Shown here piece by piece: positions 33,980 through 43,452 of a stretch of DNA of 64,000 nt. A model generated the notes under the pieces. That model saw only the letters and a list, made by a program, of their open reading frames with translations. It made no database searches and was not told where the DNA came from. The first letter of the stretch is position 1; every line of letters begins with the position of its first letter. A program made the position numbers and the translations under genes. Origin of the DNA: an uncultured Crocinitomix sp. (GTDB taxonomy: Bacteria; Bacteroidota; Bacteroidia; Flavobacteriales_D; Crocinitomicaceae). The DNA is taken from the NCBI GenBank assembly GCA_937136425.1, contig CAKZON010000069.1:124001-188000 (forward strand), given 5' to 3'.

Positions 33980-35221
33980 ATGATTTATAAGTTAAAAGTT
34001 TCAGTACCCTTCCTATTCCTACTGTTTTTGACGGGATTAAAATCAATAGCGCAAGACTATTATTATACCAATTGTGACTCTTTTAAAATTGATGATGGCT
34101 TTGTAATAACAGAGCAAGATGAACACGAATTTAAACACAGTTTTTCTGAGCGCACATTTGTTTATTGCAGCCCTGATTCAACTCAAACGCCTTTAGGTTT
34201 TGTAAATTTTAATACAACTCTTACCACTCTAGAAACTGTTTCGCACATACGTAAAGATTCATTTGTAATGTATAGTGATCGACCCAATGAATATCGCTAC
34301 ATCTACCATTCGTCTAACTGGAAAAAAGTCAACTTTAGAGGAGGAGTTGGTTATGTTAAAGCAAATGATTTAGCAGACGAGTATTACCCCAATGGTCAAT
34401 TTTTACTCCAATCAAATCGTAAAAATTATGGCGAGGGCGTTCAATTAAAGGCAATATCAGCCGAACCAAAAATGAAAAGATCATTAGACAAAATTACGCT
34501 TCCATTTATGCATGGATACCGATTACAAACCAGCAGTGATAATGGGCTGAAAAATTCTGGATTACTAATTATTTACGAAACTTTTCGACAAAGCTGCCCT
34601 GGAGCATCTAGCATTAACCTAGTTCTTTTAAATAAAAATGGTTTTCACAACCTCATCTCTAGTTTTTCTACTGGAGAGGCTGGCATGTTTGAGCATGAAA
34701 CTATTTACTATCCACTAAAACTTGCAAACGATTCGATAAAGTTAATTGCTGTGTCAGACATTATGTATGCGCAAAACGAAGAAAATGAACTTAACTTAAA
34801 TACAATTTCTGGATATCCTTACCCCAACCATATTGGTATTCCAATTGAACAACTTATTGTAAAAACGAAGTCGTATACAGAGAATATTTTAGATGAAAAT
34901 GGTAAAGAATTGATGGACGAGAACAGTAATTATCGTGTTAATATAATCAATGAAGAACCTGTTTTTTACGAATGGAATGGAGACGAGTTAATTGAGTTGG
35001 GGTCTCTTTACTATTTGAATCGTATGGATTCACTGATTGCATTACCAACAGATTCAGTAAAAATAGATAACCCTAAAAATCAGGTTCAAAAAGTTGTAAA
35101 CGAAATTACAAAAGATGATCGTTCAACCTTTTCTGGAAGTCTTTTTAATATGCTTGCAGGGTTCTTTTTAGGAGGTTTAACAATTGGTATAATCTTCTTA
35201 ATTAAACGGCAAAAGAGGTAA
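33980..35221 (+). CDS. Exported protein with C-terminal membrane anchor, unknown function
   Basis: A 413-residue protein has an N-terminal signal (about residues 5-24, KVSVPFLFLLFLTGLKSIAQ). A long periplasmic region contains WKKVNFRGGVGYVKANDLADEYYPNG, which resembles an SH3-like segment. A single C-terminal helix (about 387-407, NMLAGFFLGGLTIGIIFLI) ends in basic RQKR. The topology is a periplasmic domain anchored at its C-terminus in the inner membrane. No catalytic signature is visible. It is transcribed alone and convergent with the next gene. Confidence 0.78.
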   Translation: MIYKLKVSVPFLFLLFLTGLKSIAQDYYYTNCDSFKIDDGFVITEQDEHEFKHSFSERTFVYCSPDSTQTPLGFVNFNTTLTTLETVSHIRKDSFVMYSDRPNEYRYIYHSSNWKKVNFRGGVGYVKANDLADEYYPNGQFLLQSNRKNYGEGVQLKAISAEPKMKRSLDKITLPFMHGYRLQTSSDNGLKNSGLLIIYETFRQSCPGASSINLVLLNKNGFHNLISSFSTGEAGMFEHETIYYPLKLANDSIKLIAVSDIMYAQNEENELNLNTISGYPYPNHIGIPIEQLIVKTKSYTENILDENGKELMDENSNYRVNIINEEPVFYEWNGDELIELGSLYYLNRMDSLIALPTDSVKIDNPKNQVQKVVNEITKDDRSTFSGSLFNMLAGFFLGGLTIGIIFLIKRQKR

Positions 35222-35244
35222 GCCTTAAAACGGGGTGCACATTC

Positions 35245-36243
35245 TTACAGTTTATATTTGCAGTAACCAAAATACACCGCTTTGTTAAATGGGTTTTTTC
35301 CAGCACTTCCAATTCTCAAAAAAGCAATTTCGTATTCAAACTCATCCGACTCAATACTCTCCTTTTCATTAACATGCAATGTAATGGAGCCTATTTTCTC
35401 TACTACTTTATCCGTTTTCGGGTTGATTATTTTAATTGATATTGTTGCCACTTCTCCCCTAAACTCGACCAACGAAATGCGCGTTTCACCAAATTGGCGG
35501 AAATAGCCTTCCTTAAACCAACTTTCTTCTTGAATTAGCGCCTTTTTTTCAGAGTTTTCAGAATAAGTTGAGCCTAATAATTTGCGCTGTGCATCATCAA
35601 TTGAATCTGTTTTAGCCAGTGTTTGCTGAATTACTTTACTTTGATCTATAATCACATCTATTTGCCGATCTAGAGAACTGATCTCCTTTTTTATTGAATT
35701 TGATTTGACAGGATCATCAATTGAAGCAATTGTTTTCAATTCTTCAGTTTTTTGCTCTTTTAAAGCATCTAAACTATCAATTTCCTGTACCCTAACTTTG
35801 TCCTCTTCACTTATCTGTTTAGACTCTTCCTCTTCTCTTAAATTATCCAGCTTTTGTTGGGCAACAATGTCGCGTTCTAGTTGATCAATTTTTGCACAAT
35901 AGTTCTCCTGAACATCAATGCTTAAGTTTTGATCATTACATGCATCATTAGAAACAGATAGTTTATGCTTTAGGTCGTTAGGATGCGCGTTGAATTGATC
36001 AAAATATTTTGCTGCTAAGTCTGCCTGGAGGTTGTCTTGATGTTGCTCTTTACTAAATTTGAAAGTACTCAGCTGAACAACAATAGTAACTAAAAGGCCA
36101 ACAACTGGAACAAAACCAAAGAAAAATTTCCAACGTTCCATGGATAAATTTCTTATTTCAACAGCCAGTTTTTCGTTCTCTAATTCCTTTTTCTTACGGT
36201 CTAATTCTTTATCTGGATCTGGATTATTTTCAAGCGTACTCAT
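35245..36243 (-). CDS. Membrane-anchored coiled-coil protein
   Basis: A 332-residue protein starts with a charged helix (DPDKELDRKKKELENEKLA), has one membrane helix at about residues 40-65 (WKFFFGFVPVVGLLVTIVVQL), and then a long Glu/Lys/Gln-rich coiled coil from about 75 to 220. The last 100 residues form a beta-rich domain with RISLVEFRGEVATISIKII and SITLHVNEKESI. Function is unknown. It may act as a spacer or scaffold across the periplasm. It is the likely start of a unit continuing to the two minus-strand genes further right, though gaps of about 90 bases separate them. Confidence 0.72.
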   Translation of the reverse strand: MSTLENNPDPDKELDRKKKELENEKLAVEIRNLSMERWKFFFGFVPVVGLLVTIVVQLSTFKFSKEQHQDNLQADLAAKYFDQFNAHPNDLKHKLSVSNDACNDQNLSIDVQENYCAKIDQLERDIVAQQKLDNLREEEESKQISEEDKVRVQEIDSLDALKEQKTEELKTIASIDDPVKSNSIKKEISSLDRQIDVIIDQSKVIQQTLAKTDSIDDAQRKLLGSTYSENSEKKALIQEESWFKEGYFRQFGETRISLVEFRGEVATISIKIINPKTDKVVEKIGSITLHVNEKESIESDEFEYEIAFLRIGSAGKNPFNKAVYFGYCKYKL

Positions 36244-36331
36244 AGCAATGGGTAGGTTAATTCTGGGTTAGTGTTACTTGAAGTTATGAAAAAAAATTAA
36301 CTCGCAATTGAGATAAACTATGCACAGCCAT

Positions 36332-36655
36332 CTATTTTTCAATATCAAGTTTACGTTGATTAGCTTCAGCCTGAGTGATATGTCCCTTTTGACTGAAGTT
36401 TACGATATCAATAATTACAATAATAATGTAAACGAACAAAATAATGCCTCCAATAGGAATGGTAAAAATTCCTAACCAAGGTAAAACCATCCAAGCACAA
36501 TTTCCTTCATGGCATGGTTCACCTGTGCTAAACTCAGTATACCAGGCGCCAATTACACCAATAATAACTGGTGAAAAAGCCATAAAAAGAATCACCAATA
36601 ACCAAGGAAATAATCGGGTTTTAAGGTGCCTTTTATTTTTAAGAATTAGTGCCAT
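36332..36655 (-). CDS. Small membrane protein, unknown function
   Basis: A 107-residue protein has a basic start (MALILKNKRHLKTRL), a helix at about residues 16-36 (WLLVILFMAFSPVIIGVIGAW), a short Cys-containing loop (GEPCHEGNCAWM), and a second and third hydrophobic stretch around 57-88 ending in FSQKGHITQAEANQRK. The CxxxxxC loop would lie on the periplasmic side and could form a disulphide. It lies about 40 bases from the serine hydrolase gene on the same strand. No family is recognised. Confidence 0.68.
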   Translation of the reverse strand: MALILKNKRHLKTRLFPWLLVILFMAFSPVIIGVIGAWYTEFSTGEPCHEGNCAWMVLPWLGIFTIPIGGIILFVYIIIVIIDIVNFSQKGHITQAEANQRKLDIEK

Positions 36656-36694
36656 AATTGGGGATCAATATAGAGTATCTATAATTTCAATCCA

Positions 36695-37915
36695 TTATTT
36701 TCCTCCAGCATGCGCCATTAGAGTAACGCCAATTGCAATGTAGGTTGGTAGTTCTTCATAGTGCCCTTCTAAGTCATCATCTTTTACATCACCATCATTC
36801 GTAAAGCTTGGTAAGGTTCCAGAACCTGTTCTTACAATTACTAGGTCTTTTTCAGGAATTGAAATGATGTATTGCCCTGACATTCCTCTAAAATAAGTCA
36901 CCTCATAAGGCATTCCTGTATAAATCCAATATTGAAAACCGTAAACTTGATTAGGCTTCCCGTTTTTCTTTGTCAAAGGCGCCAAACTTGAAAATTCATT
37001 AACATAAGCCGCACTAACTAGCTGCTTTCCGTTCCAATTTCCATCATTATTCACCAATTTACCTAACCGTATAAAATCGCGCGAAGTTGAATAAAAACAG
37101 CAAAATGCTTTTTCCGCACTATTCTCATCATCTGCCAAACTCCACATAGCTTCACTCTCAGCCCCCATTGGAATCCATAATTTTTCACTTGCATAGTCAG
37201 ACACTGAAGTTCCTGTTGCTGCCATTAAAATGTACATCAACACTTGGGTGTCTCCACTTTTATATTTAAAAGTTAAACCAGGATCTTCTTCAATTGTTCG
37301 TCTGTTCAAGGCCAAGTCACGATCATCCGTATCGTAATACAATTCAGCCACATCACAAAACGGACTTACATAGCTTTCAGTCCAAGACAAGCCCGAACTC
37401 ATTGTTAAAATGTGTCGAATTGTAATCTCCTTTTTCTCGTCTGCAAACTCGGGTAAATAATTGGCAACAGGTTCGTCTAAAGACTTTATTTTTCCTTCAT
37501 CCAAAGCCACACCAATTAATAAAGAAACAATTGATTTTGCCATTGAAAACGAATTGCTAATTTGGTTCTGGTCATGCTCTCCCCAATACTCTTCATAAAT
37601 CAATGTGTCCCCCCACGCAACAAGCAAAGATGAAGGGCTTAATGCCTCAACCGACTCGCGTTGTTCTGCCGAAATTGCAAAACTTCCCAGCTCAGGATGC
37701 TCAGTCCAAGGTTGCGGATCCCCAACCTCTACGGTTCTATTTTCAAATACATCAAGGTCATAAATTGTTGGACGAATATGACCTCTAAAATACGTGTTGG
37801 CAATTCCTTTATAGATATAATAACGCCCCGTAAAAATAATAGCCAAATTGCCAATCAGTAATAGAACCAAAATTAGAATTCCAGCCCATTTTAATATTTT
37901 TTTGATGTATTTCAT
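36695..37915 (-). CDS. Serine hydrolase, beta-lactamase class C-like
   Basis: A 406-residue protein has an N-terminal membrane helix (about residues 11-30) and a beta-lactamase/penicillin-binding fold. The catalytic motif SMAK is at 124-127 within SNSFSMAKSIVSLLIG. Other conserved blocks are ITIRHILTMSSGLSW, FKYKSGDTQVLMYIL (the YxS/N motif) and a closing FRGMSGQYIISIPEKDLVIVRTG. This is the esterase/DD-peptidase/EstB-like class, which is diverse in substrate. Beta-lactam resistance should not be inferred from the fold alone. The protein would face the periplasm. Confidence 0.92.
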   Translation of the reverse strand: MKYIKKILKWAGILILVLLLIGNLAIIFTGRYYIYKGIANTYFRGHIRPTIYDLDVFENRTVEVGDPQPWTEHPELGSFAISAEQRESVEALSPSSLLVAWGDTLIYEEYWGEHDQNQISNSFSMAKSIVSLLIGVALDEGKIKSLDEPVANYLPEFADEKKEITIRHILTMSSGLSWTESYVSPFCDVAELYYDTDDRDLALNRRTIEEDPGLTFKYKSGDTQVLMYILMAATGTSVSDYASEKLWIPMGAESEAMWSLADDENSAEKAFCCFYSTSRDFIRLGKLVNNDGNWNGKQLVSAAYVNEFSSLAPLTKKNGKPNQVYGFQYWIYTGMPYEVTYFRGMSGQYIISIPEKDLVIVRTGSGTLPSFTNDGDVKDDDLEGHYEELPTYIAIGVTLMAHAGGK

Positions 37916-37963
37916 TCAATTTACTTTTAGCGCACATTTCAAAATCATCCCTGTGCTTACACT

Positions 37964-38659
37964 CTAATCAACGTAATCAAAGTCAAAAATATTAGCCATA
38001 TTTTCTTTTAATGCTTGTTGCACTGCCTGAAAATCAACTTTTTTCCCCAACTCTTGTTCCATTGAAGTTACGGCTTTATCCACAATTCCACAAGGCACAA
38101 TATGATTAAAATAAGATAAGTCAGAATTGACATTTAGCGCAATACCATGCATGGTCACCCATCTAGAGCTTTTTACACCCATGGCGCAAATTTTTCTTTC
38201 ATTAGGTGTGCCTGCATCCAACCAAACACCAGTCATTCCATCCAATCTTCCTGCGTTTATTCCAAACTCACTTAAAGTTAAAATAACAGCCTCCTCTAAA
38301 AAGCGCATGTATTTATGAATATCAGTAAAAAACTGGTCCAAATCAAAAATCGGATACATTACCAATTGTCCAGGCCCGTGATATGTGATATCTCCACCAC
38401 GATTTATTTTATAAAACTCGGCGTTTTTAGAGCGCAACATCTCTTCATTAATCAATAAATTAGATTCTGCACCACTTTTTCCTAATGTATAAACATGGGG
38501 ATGCTCGCAAAAAATTAAGTGATTTAAAGGCATTTGCTCCGTTTTTCCATCACGTTTTTCAATTTTTAGCTGAATCGCCTCTTTGAATAAAACTTCTTGA
38601 AAACCCCATCCCTCTTTGTAGTCTATTAATCCTTTGTCGATATAGTTGACCTGTCTCAT
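37964..38659 (-). CDS. lipB: Lipoyl(octanoyl) transferase LipB
   Basis: LipB transfers octanoyl groups from acyl carrier protein to lipoyl domains of 2-oxoacid dehydrogenases. The 231-residue frame is started at 38659 (MRQVNYIDKGLIDYKEGW); an ATG 36 bases upstream adds an unlikely leader. The family motifs are all present: FCEHPHVYTLGK, INRGGDITYHGPGQLVMYPI, KICAMGVKSSRWVTMHGIALNVN and the catalytic Cys in NHIVPCGIVDKAVTS. The Lys of the ICAMGVK block and that Cys form the known active pair. It is divergent from the di-haem peroxidase-like gene. Confidence 0.95.
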   Translation of the reverse strand: MRQVNYIDKGLIDYKEGWGFQEVLFKEAIQLKIEKRDGKTEQMPLNHLIFCEHPHVYTLGKSGAESNLLINEEMLRSKNAEFYKINRGGDITYHGPGQLVMYPIFDLDQFFTDIHKYMRFLEEAVILTLSEFGINAGRLDGMTGVWLDAGTPNERKICAMGVKSSRWVTMHGIALNVNSDLSYFNHIVPCGIVDKAVTSMEQELGKKVDFQAVQQALKENMANIFDFDYVD

Positions 38660-38765
38660 TGCTTTTGTATAATAACCTCTGTTCGGTTCATACAAATTTA
38701 CATTGTTTAATTGACAATCTAATATTCCTTAAAATATACCGTTTAATAGATGAACAGGATATTGT

Positions 38766-38796
38766 TTTGTTCAAAAAACCATAATGCCTATTTTTG
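38766..38796 (+). promoter_or_regulatory. Complete Bacteroidota promoter (TTTG-N19-TATTTTTG)
   Basis: TTTG at 38766-38769 is followed after exactly 19 bases by TATTTTTG at 38789-38796. This is the full -33/-7 consensus pattern and the best promoter match in the window. The start codon at 38810 lies 14 bases beyond. Confidence 0.7.
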
Positions 38797-38809
38797 TAGT
38801 ATAAGGAAT

Positions 38810-39898
38810 ATGAAAGTATTATTATCAATAATCGGAATTCTAATCTTGGCGGCTTCTTGCCGAAAAGATCCTGGTTTTGATGTGGGAGAAACCACACCTT
38901 ATGTGATTGAATATCCTGAACGCCTTGCAAAATACTTACCTCCAATGTCTATTCCAGATGACAACCCTATGACGGTTGAAGGAGTTGAACTTGGTCGCAT
39001 GTTGTTTTTTGACGAACGCCTTTCTGGTGACAACACCATGTCTTGCGCGGGTTGTCATGACCCTGCTTTGTCCTTTAGCGATACGGGTGCTGTTAGTGTT
39101 GGAATTGATGGGTTGGTTGGCGAACGCAATGCAATGCCATTAATTAACTTGGGTTGGATGGATCATCTTTTTTGGGATGGTCGAAAACCAACAATGGAAA
39201 CTCAAGCATTTGCACCTGTAACTGATCCGGTTGAAATGCATGAAAATTGGCCAAACGCTGTTAGTGAATTGCAAGACGATAGTCAATACCCGCTTTTATT
39301 TGAACGTGCTTTTGGCTCTAAGATTATTGATTCTGTAATGGTTGCAAAAGCAATTGCACAGTTTGAACGCACATTAATTTCTGGAAATTCTCCAATGGAT
39401 AAATACATGAACGCCAGTTTTGTTATTGGCAGCAGTGGTTGGAGCATGGCAGATGAGTTGGCAGCATATCAAGGTTTCATCATTTTCCGCGAAGAGGATA
39501 AAGGTGATTGCATACATTGCCACGGTGATTCGTTTAACCCGCTTTGGACAGATAATCTTTTCCATAATAATGGCTTAGATGCTGTAATTACAGATAAGGG
39601 CTTAGGTAAATTTACTGGCATTCCATCTGACTATGGAAAATTTAAAACACCAACTTTACGAAATTTAGTGTTTACAGCTCCATACATGCACGACGGCAGG
39701 TTTGAAACGTTAGATGAAGTTATAAATCATTATAGCGAAGGTTTACATCATTCGCCAACTATTGATCCTTTAATGAAAAAAGTAGATGATGGTGGTGTGC
39801 AATTAACCTCAGAAGAAAAGTATTATCTAAAGATGTTCTTAATCTCTTTATCTGATAGCACTTTTATTGCTGATGAGCGATTTACTGACCCTGGATAA
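38810..39898 (+). CDS. Di-haem cytochrome c peroxidase/MauG-family lipoprotein
   Basis: The start at 38810 gives a lipoprotein signal (MKVLLSIIGILILAASC, Cys17) and lies just after a strong promoter. Further upstream codons would precede that promoter. The 362-residue protein carries two c-type haem motifs, CAGCH at 79-83 and CIHCH at 234-238. Family blocks include LGRMLFFDERLSGDNTMSCAGCHDP, GERNAMPLINLGWMDHLFWDGR, EMHENWP, AIAQFERTLISGNSPMDKYM and KTPTLRNLVFTAPYMHDGRFETLDEVINHYSEG. It is likely a periplasm-facing peroxidase or electron-transfer enzyme. The peroxiredoxin-like gene follows 55 bases on. Confidence 0.94.
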   Translation: MKVLLSIIGILILAASCRKDPGFDVGETTPYVIEYPERLAKYLPPMSIPDDNPMTVEGVELGRMLFFDERLSGDNTMSCAGCHDPALSFSDTGAVSVGIDGLVGERNAMPLINLGWMDHLFWDGRKPTMETQAFAPVTDPVEMHENWPNAVSELQDDSQYPLLFERAFGSKIIDSVMVAKAIAQFERTLISGNSPMDKYMNASFVIGSSGWSMADELAAYQGFIIFREEDKGDCIHCHGDSFNPLWTDNLFHNNGLDAVITDKGLGKFTGIPSDYGKFKTPTLRNLVFTAPYMHDGRFETLDEVINHYSEGLHHSPTIDPLMKKVDDGGVQLTSEEKYYLKMFLISLSDSTFIADERFTDPG

Positions 39899-39953
39899 TT
39901 GTCAGTTTGTAATTAATCTCCTTCTTTTCCGACATACGTTGAAATTTACAAAA

Positions 39954-40559
39954 ATGAAGACCTTCTTTTTTACATTTTTCATAGGCTTGGCATTTGTTTC
40001 ATTTGGACAAGATGCTATGTATGAAATTTGCCCCATAAAAAATGCACAAAAGGTGCCTAGTGCAACTGTTTATAACCTCTCTGGTGAAACAATAGATTTA
40101 AAAAAACACATAGGAGACAAACCTACCATAGTTGTTTTTTATAGAGGTGGCTGGTGTCCCTATTGCATGCGACATTTATCTGCACTTGGAGAAATAAAAG
40201 ATAGTATTGATGCTATGGGTTTTGAATTGATCGGAGTTACTCCTGATGATTATTCTAAACTAGACACTTCAATTACAAGAAGTGGAGCAATGGACTATAC
40301 TTTACTTTCTGACAAAGATGCCAACGCAATGGAAGCTTTTGGAATTGGCTGGAAAGTGAATGAAGAGTTATATACAAAGTATAAAAACGAATACAATATG
40401 GATCTAGAATGGTGGAGTGGAAATACCACACACGTTTTACCAGTTCCTTCTGTTTTTATTATTAAAGATGGTATCATTCAATATCAACATGTTGATCCGA
40501 ACTATACAAAAAGATTATCTCCAGATATTTTAATGGCTTTTTTAAGAGCGCTTAAATAG
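39954..40559 (+). CDS. Exported peroxiredoxin-like (AhpC/TSA) protein
   Basis: The ATG at 39954 gives a signal peptide (MKTFFFTFFIGLAFVSFGQ); the frame runs upstream without a better start. The 201-residue protein has a thioredoxin fold with VVFYRGGWCPYCMRHLSALG, where WCPYC is at 67-71. Two further blocks follow, FELIGVTPDDYSKLD and DYTLLSDKDANAMEAFGIGWKV. It would reduce peroxides or thiols in the periplasm and may work with the preceding di-haem peroxidase-like protein; cooperation is inferred from adjacency. The CxxC layout is more like a disulphide-reductase or PrxQ type than typical 2-Cys AhpC. Confidence 0.9.
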   Translation: MKTFFFTFFIGLAFVSFGQDAMYEICPIKNAQKVPSATVYNLSGETIDLKKHIGDKPTIVVFYRGGWCPYCMRHLSALGEIKDSIDAMGFELIGVTPDDYSKLDTSITRSGAMDYTLLSDKDANAMEAFGIGWKVNEELYTKYKNEYNMDLEWWSGNTTHVLPVPSVFIIKDGIIQYQHVDPNYTKRLSPDILMAFLRALK

Positions 40560-40560
40560 C

Positions 40561-41547
40561 CTATTTCATTTTGGCCATTTCACCTTTTAAGTGAAGGATC
40601 ACATCCACCTCAATTGCATCTATCTGCTTAATCTCAGACATTAAATAAGACACCCAATCACCCAAATGAATTAAATAGAAGTTTTGAGCCAATTTTGTTT
40701 TGCCTATTGCTTCTGACTCTAGTATAGAGTCTGTATATTTTGCAATCACTTCTTTACTAATCTCCCATCTGCGATTAATACGCGGATGATTTATATTAGA
40801 GGATAAAAATAAAGGCACTTGATTTTTTGAACCTCCAGCCCAACCAACTAATTCGTTGTGGGTCATTTCAGGGAAAACATGATGCCATGCTAATTCTTTA
40901 GCATTTTCGTTAAATTGTTGACGCCATCTTACTGCAACTCCCTCAAAATCATTCCCAGCATAAATAATAGCTCGCTTTCCATGAAAAGCAGTTGCTAAAC
41001 GCAAGGCCTCATCTCTAATAGCAGATTCATTCACATCAATAAAATCAGGAATGCTATTTAAATCCGTTAAATGTTCATCCGAAATTAATCCGTATCGCTC
41101 TAAAATATATAATTGTTGAACTAGAGAATAAGCCAACATAGCTCTTGGTTGTTCCCCTCCTGGTACTACAAAATGATTCCAGTTATTTGCTGTTGCCATT
41201 TCAAGTATTGAACCACCTGATGTAATTACAGCAACCTCAGCTCCACGTGTTTTACAAACCTCAACGGCTGACAATGTTTCTTCTGTATTTCCTGAGTAAG
41301 AAGATGCAATGACTAAGGTGTTTTCATTTACCCATGCCGGAACATCATAATCGTTAATACATAAAAAAGGTACTTTTAAATCATTTTTCAGCAGTAAACT
41401 AATTATTTTTCCGCCAATACCAGAACCACCTAAACCACATACTAGTATTGTAGAAATGGTTTTATTGGTCGCATTAAAATTGGTTGATTCACCGATTTGA
41501 ATCGCTTCGCGAATTTGATTGGATAAGTTGGCAATTAGTTCTTTCAT
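40561..41547 (-). CDS. SIS-domain bifunctional phosphoglucose/phosphomannose isomerase-type protein
   Basis: A 328-residue cytoplasmic protein has a clear SIS fold: STILVCGLGGSGIGGKIISLL, TLVIASSYSGNTEETLSAVEVCKTRGAEVAVIT, and GAKWRQQFNENAKELAWHHVFPEMTHNELVGW-type segments (GVAVRWRQQF ... PEMTHNELVGW). The pattern matches the archaeal-type bifunctional PGI/PMI family, which interconverts glucose-6-P, mannose-6-P and fructose-6-P. The Glu, His and Arg residues used in catalysis fall in those blocks. It is convergent with the peroxiredoxin-like gene and divergent from lysS. Confidence 0.9.
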   Translation of the reverse strand: MKELIANLSNQIREAIQIGESTNFNATNKTISTILVCGLGGSGIGGKIISLLLKNDLKVPFLCINDYDVPAWVNENTLVIASSYSGNTEETLSAVEVCKTRGAEVAVITSGGSILEMATANNWNHFVVPGGEQPRAMLAYSLVQQLYILERYGLISDEHLTDLNSIPDFIDVNESAIRDEALRLATAFHGKRAIIYAGNDFEGVAVRWRQQFNENAKELAWHHVFPEMTHNELVGWAGGSKNQVPLFLSSNINHPRINRRWEISKEVIAKYTDSILESEAIGKTKLAQNFYLIHLGDWVSYLMSEIKQIDAIEVDVILHLKGEMAKMK

Positions 41548-41701
41548 CTGTTGTGCTGCTTTTGAGGCTCGATTGTTTTCTAGTCGTATCGATCTTAAAA
41601 ATCTTTCAAACTTACTTCTTTTGAACGTGAAATTTGGGTAAATGTTCTAGTAATTTCGTTAAATTTTAGTTTCAAATGCAATATGACAAGCATTTAACAA
41701 T

Positions 41702-41709
41702 TATCTTTG
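41702..41709 (+). promoter_or_regulatory. -7 promoter element (TATCTTTG) of lysS
   Basis: An exact TAnnTTTG match lies 21 bases before the lysS start at 41731. The in-frame TTG at 41707 falls inside the element, which argues for the ATG at 41731. No matching -33 element was found. Confidence 0.55.
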
Positions 41710-41730
41710 CCTTCTTTAATCGCCTTTATT

Positions 41731-43452
41731 ATGAGCAATCAAGACTTATCTGATCAAGAATTACAACGCCGAGAATCGGCAGACAAACTGCGTGAATTAG
41801 GAATAAATCCTTTTCCTGCAGCGCTTTACCCTGTTGACCATTTATCAACAGATATTAAAGAAAATTTTGAAGAAGGCAAGGCCGTTGTGATTGCTGGTAG
41901 ATTAATGCGTAGAAAAATTCAAGGAAAAGCATCTTTTGGAGATTTGCAAGATAGCGCAGGACGCATTCAAGTTTATTTTAATCGTGACGAAATTTGTCCG
42001 GGAGAAGATAAAACCTTGTACAATGATGTTTTTAAAAAATTATTGGATTTAGGAGACTTTATTGGAATTGAAGGAACACTTTTTAAAACCAAAGTTGGTG
42101 AAATGTCAGTTAAGGTTTTAAAATTTACGGTTTTAAGCAAATCCATGAAGCCACTTCCTCAGGTTAAAACAGATGATGAAGGAAACGTTTATGACGCCTT
42201 TACAAACCCTGAATTGCGCTACCGACAACGTTATGTAGATTTGGTTGTTAATCCGCAGGTGAAAGAAGTATTTGTAAAACGTACAAAATTGATGACAGCA
42301 ATGCGTCAATTTTTTAACGATAGAGACTACTTTGAAGTGGAGACACCCATTTTACAACCTATTGCGGGTGGAGCAGCTGCACGGCCTTTTATTACGCACC
42401 ACAATGCATTAAACATTCCATTATATTTAAGAATTGCCAATGAGTTGTATTTAAAACGTCTTATTGTTGGAGGTTTTGATGGAGTATATGAGTTTTCAAA
42501 AAACTTTAGAAATGAAGGAATGGACAGAACTCATAATCCTGAATTTACAGCCATGGAAATTTATGTTTCCTACAAGGATTATAATTGGATGATGGACTTT
42601 ACTGAGCAATTATTAGAGCATTGCGCAATTGCTGTAAACGGAACGTCAGACGCAACTTTTGGTGAGCACCAAGTAAGCTTTAAAGCACCTTATAAAAGAG
42701 TTACTATGCGTCAATCCATAATTGATTTTACAGGGTTTGACATTAATGGAAAATCAGAAGAAGAACTAATGACATGGTGTAAAGCTAATGGCATTGAGGT
42801 TGACAATACTATGGGGCGCGGTAAACTAATTGATGAAATTTTTGGTGAAAAATGTGAAGGAAACTACATTCAACCAACTTTCATTACTGATTACCCGAAA
42901 GAAATGTCTCCTTTATGTAAAGAACACCGAGATGACCCAACTTTAACAGAACGATTCGAATTAATGGTTTGCGGTAAAGAGGTTGCCAATGCTTATTCTG
43001 AATTAAATGATCCTATTGACCAACGCGAGCGTTTTGAAGAGCAATTAAAATTAGCTGCTAAAGGAGATGACGAAGCGGGAGAGTTTATTGATCAAGACTT
43101 TTTACGTGCTTTGGAATATGGAATGCCGCCAACATCTGGTTTAGGAATTGGAATTGATAGATTGGTAATGTATTTAACCAATAACCAGTCCATCCAGGAA
43201 GTCCTTTTCTTTCCGCAAATGAAACCAGAGGTATTTGGAAGTGAAGCTAAAGGTCCAGAATTGACAGATAACGAGCAGGTTATCTTTGATATTTTAAAAA
43301 AATCCGGTTCAATGGATTTGGGTGAATTGAAGACCGCTGCAGGTTTATCTAACAAACAGTGGGACAAAGGAATTAAAGGTTTAGGCAAACACGGCGTTAC
43401 CAAGGTTACTAAAACGGATGATGCGTTAACTGTAGCAATTGTTGAAGGCTAA
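41731..43452 (+). CDS. lysS: Lysyl-tRNA synthetase, class II, with C-terminal extension
   Basis: The 573-residue enzyme charges tRNA-Lys. The OB-fold anticodon domain (about 50-150: AGRLMRRKIQGKASFGDLQDSAGRIQVY) is followed by the class II core with motif 1 near residue 200 (RTKLMTAMRQFFNDRDYFEVETPILQP) and motif 2 (YEFSKNFRNEGMDRTHNPEFT). Motif 3 is GMPPTSGLGIGIDRLVMYL. Residues after about 505 are an extra winged-helix-like domain (VIFDILKKSGSMDLGELKTAAGLSNKQWDKGIKGL), longer than E. coli LysRS. Such extensions occur in Bacteroidota. The start at 41731 is preferred to the upstream TTG. Confidence 0.97.
   Translation: MSNQDLSDQELQRRESADKLRELGINPFPAALYPVDHLSTDIKENFEEGKAVVIAGRLMRRKIQGKASFGDLQDSAGRIQVYFNRDEICPGEDKTLYNDVFKKLLDLGDFIGIEGTLFKTKVGEMSVKVLKFTVLSKSMKPLPQVKTDDEGNVYDAFTNPELRYRQRYVDLVVNPQVKEVFVKRTKLMTAMRQFFNDRDYFEVETPILQPIAGGAAARPFITHHNALNIPLYLRIANELYLKRLIVGGFDGVYEFSKNFRNEGMDRTHNPEFTAMEIYVSYKDYNWMMDFTEQLLEHCAIAVNGTSDATFGEHQVSFKAPYKRVTMRQSIIDFTGFDINGKSEEELMTWCKANGIEVDNTMGRGKLIDEIFGEKCEGNYIQPTFITDYPKEMSPLCKEHRDDPTLTERFELMVCGKEVANAYSELNDPIDQRERFEEQLKLAAKGDDEAGEFIDQDFLRALEYGMPPTSGLGIGIDRLVMYLTNNQSIQEVLFFPQMKPEVFGSEAKGPELTDNEQVIFDILKKSGSMDLGELKTAAGLSNKQWDKGIKGLGKHGVTKVTKTDDALTVAIVEG

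Noticed and set aside
36695-37915. Calling the SMAK-containing protein a beta-lactamase
   Set aside because: The fold is shared by esterases and DD-peptidases. The expected third motif of a true class C enzyme was not clearly seen.
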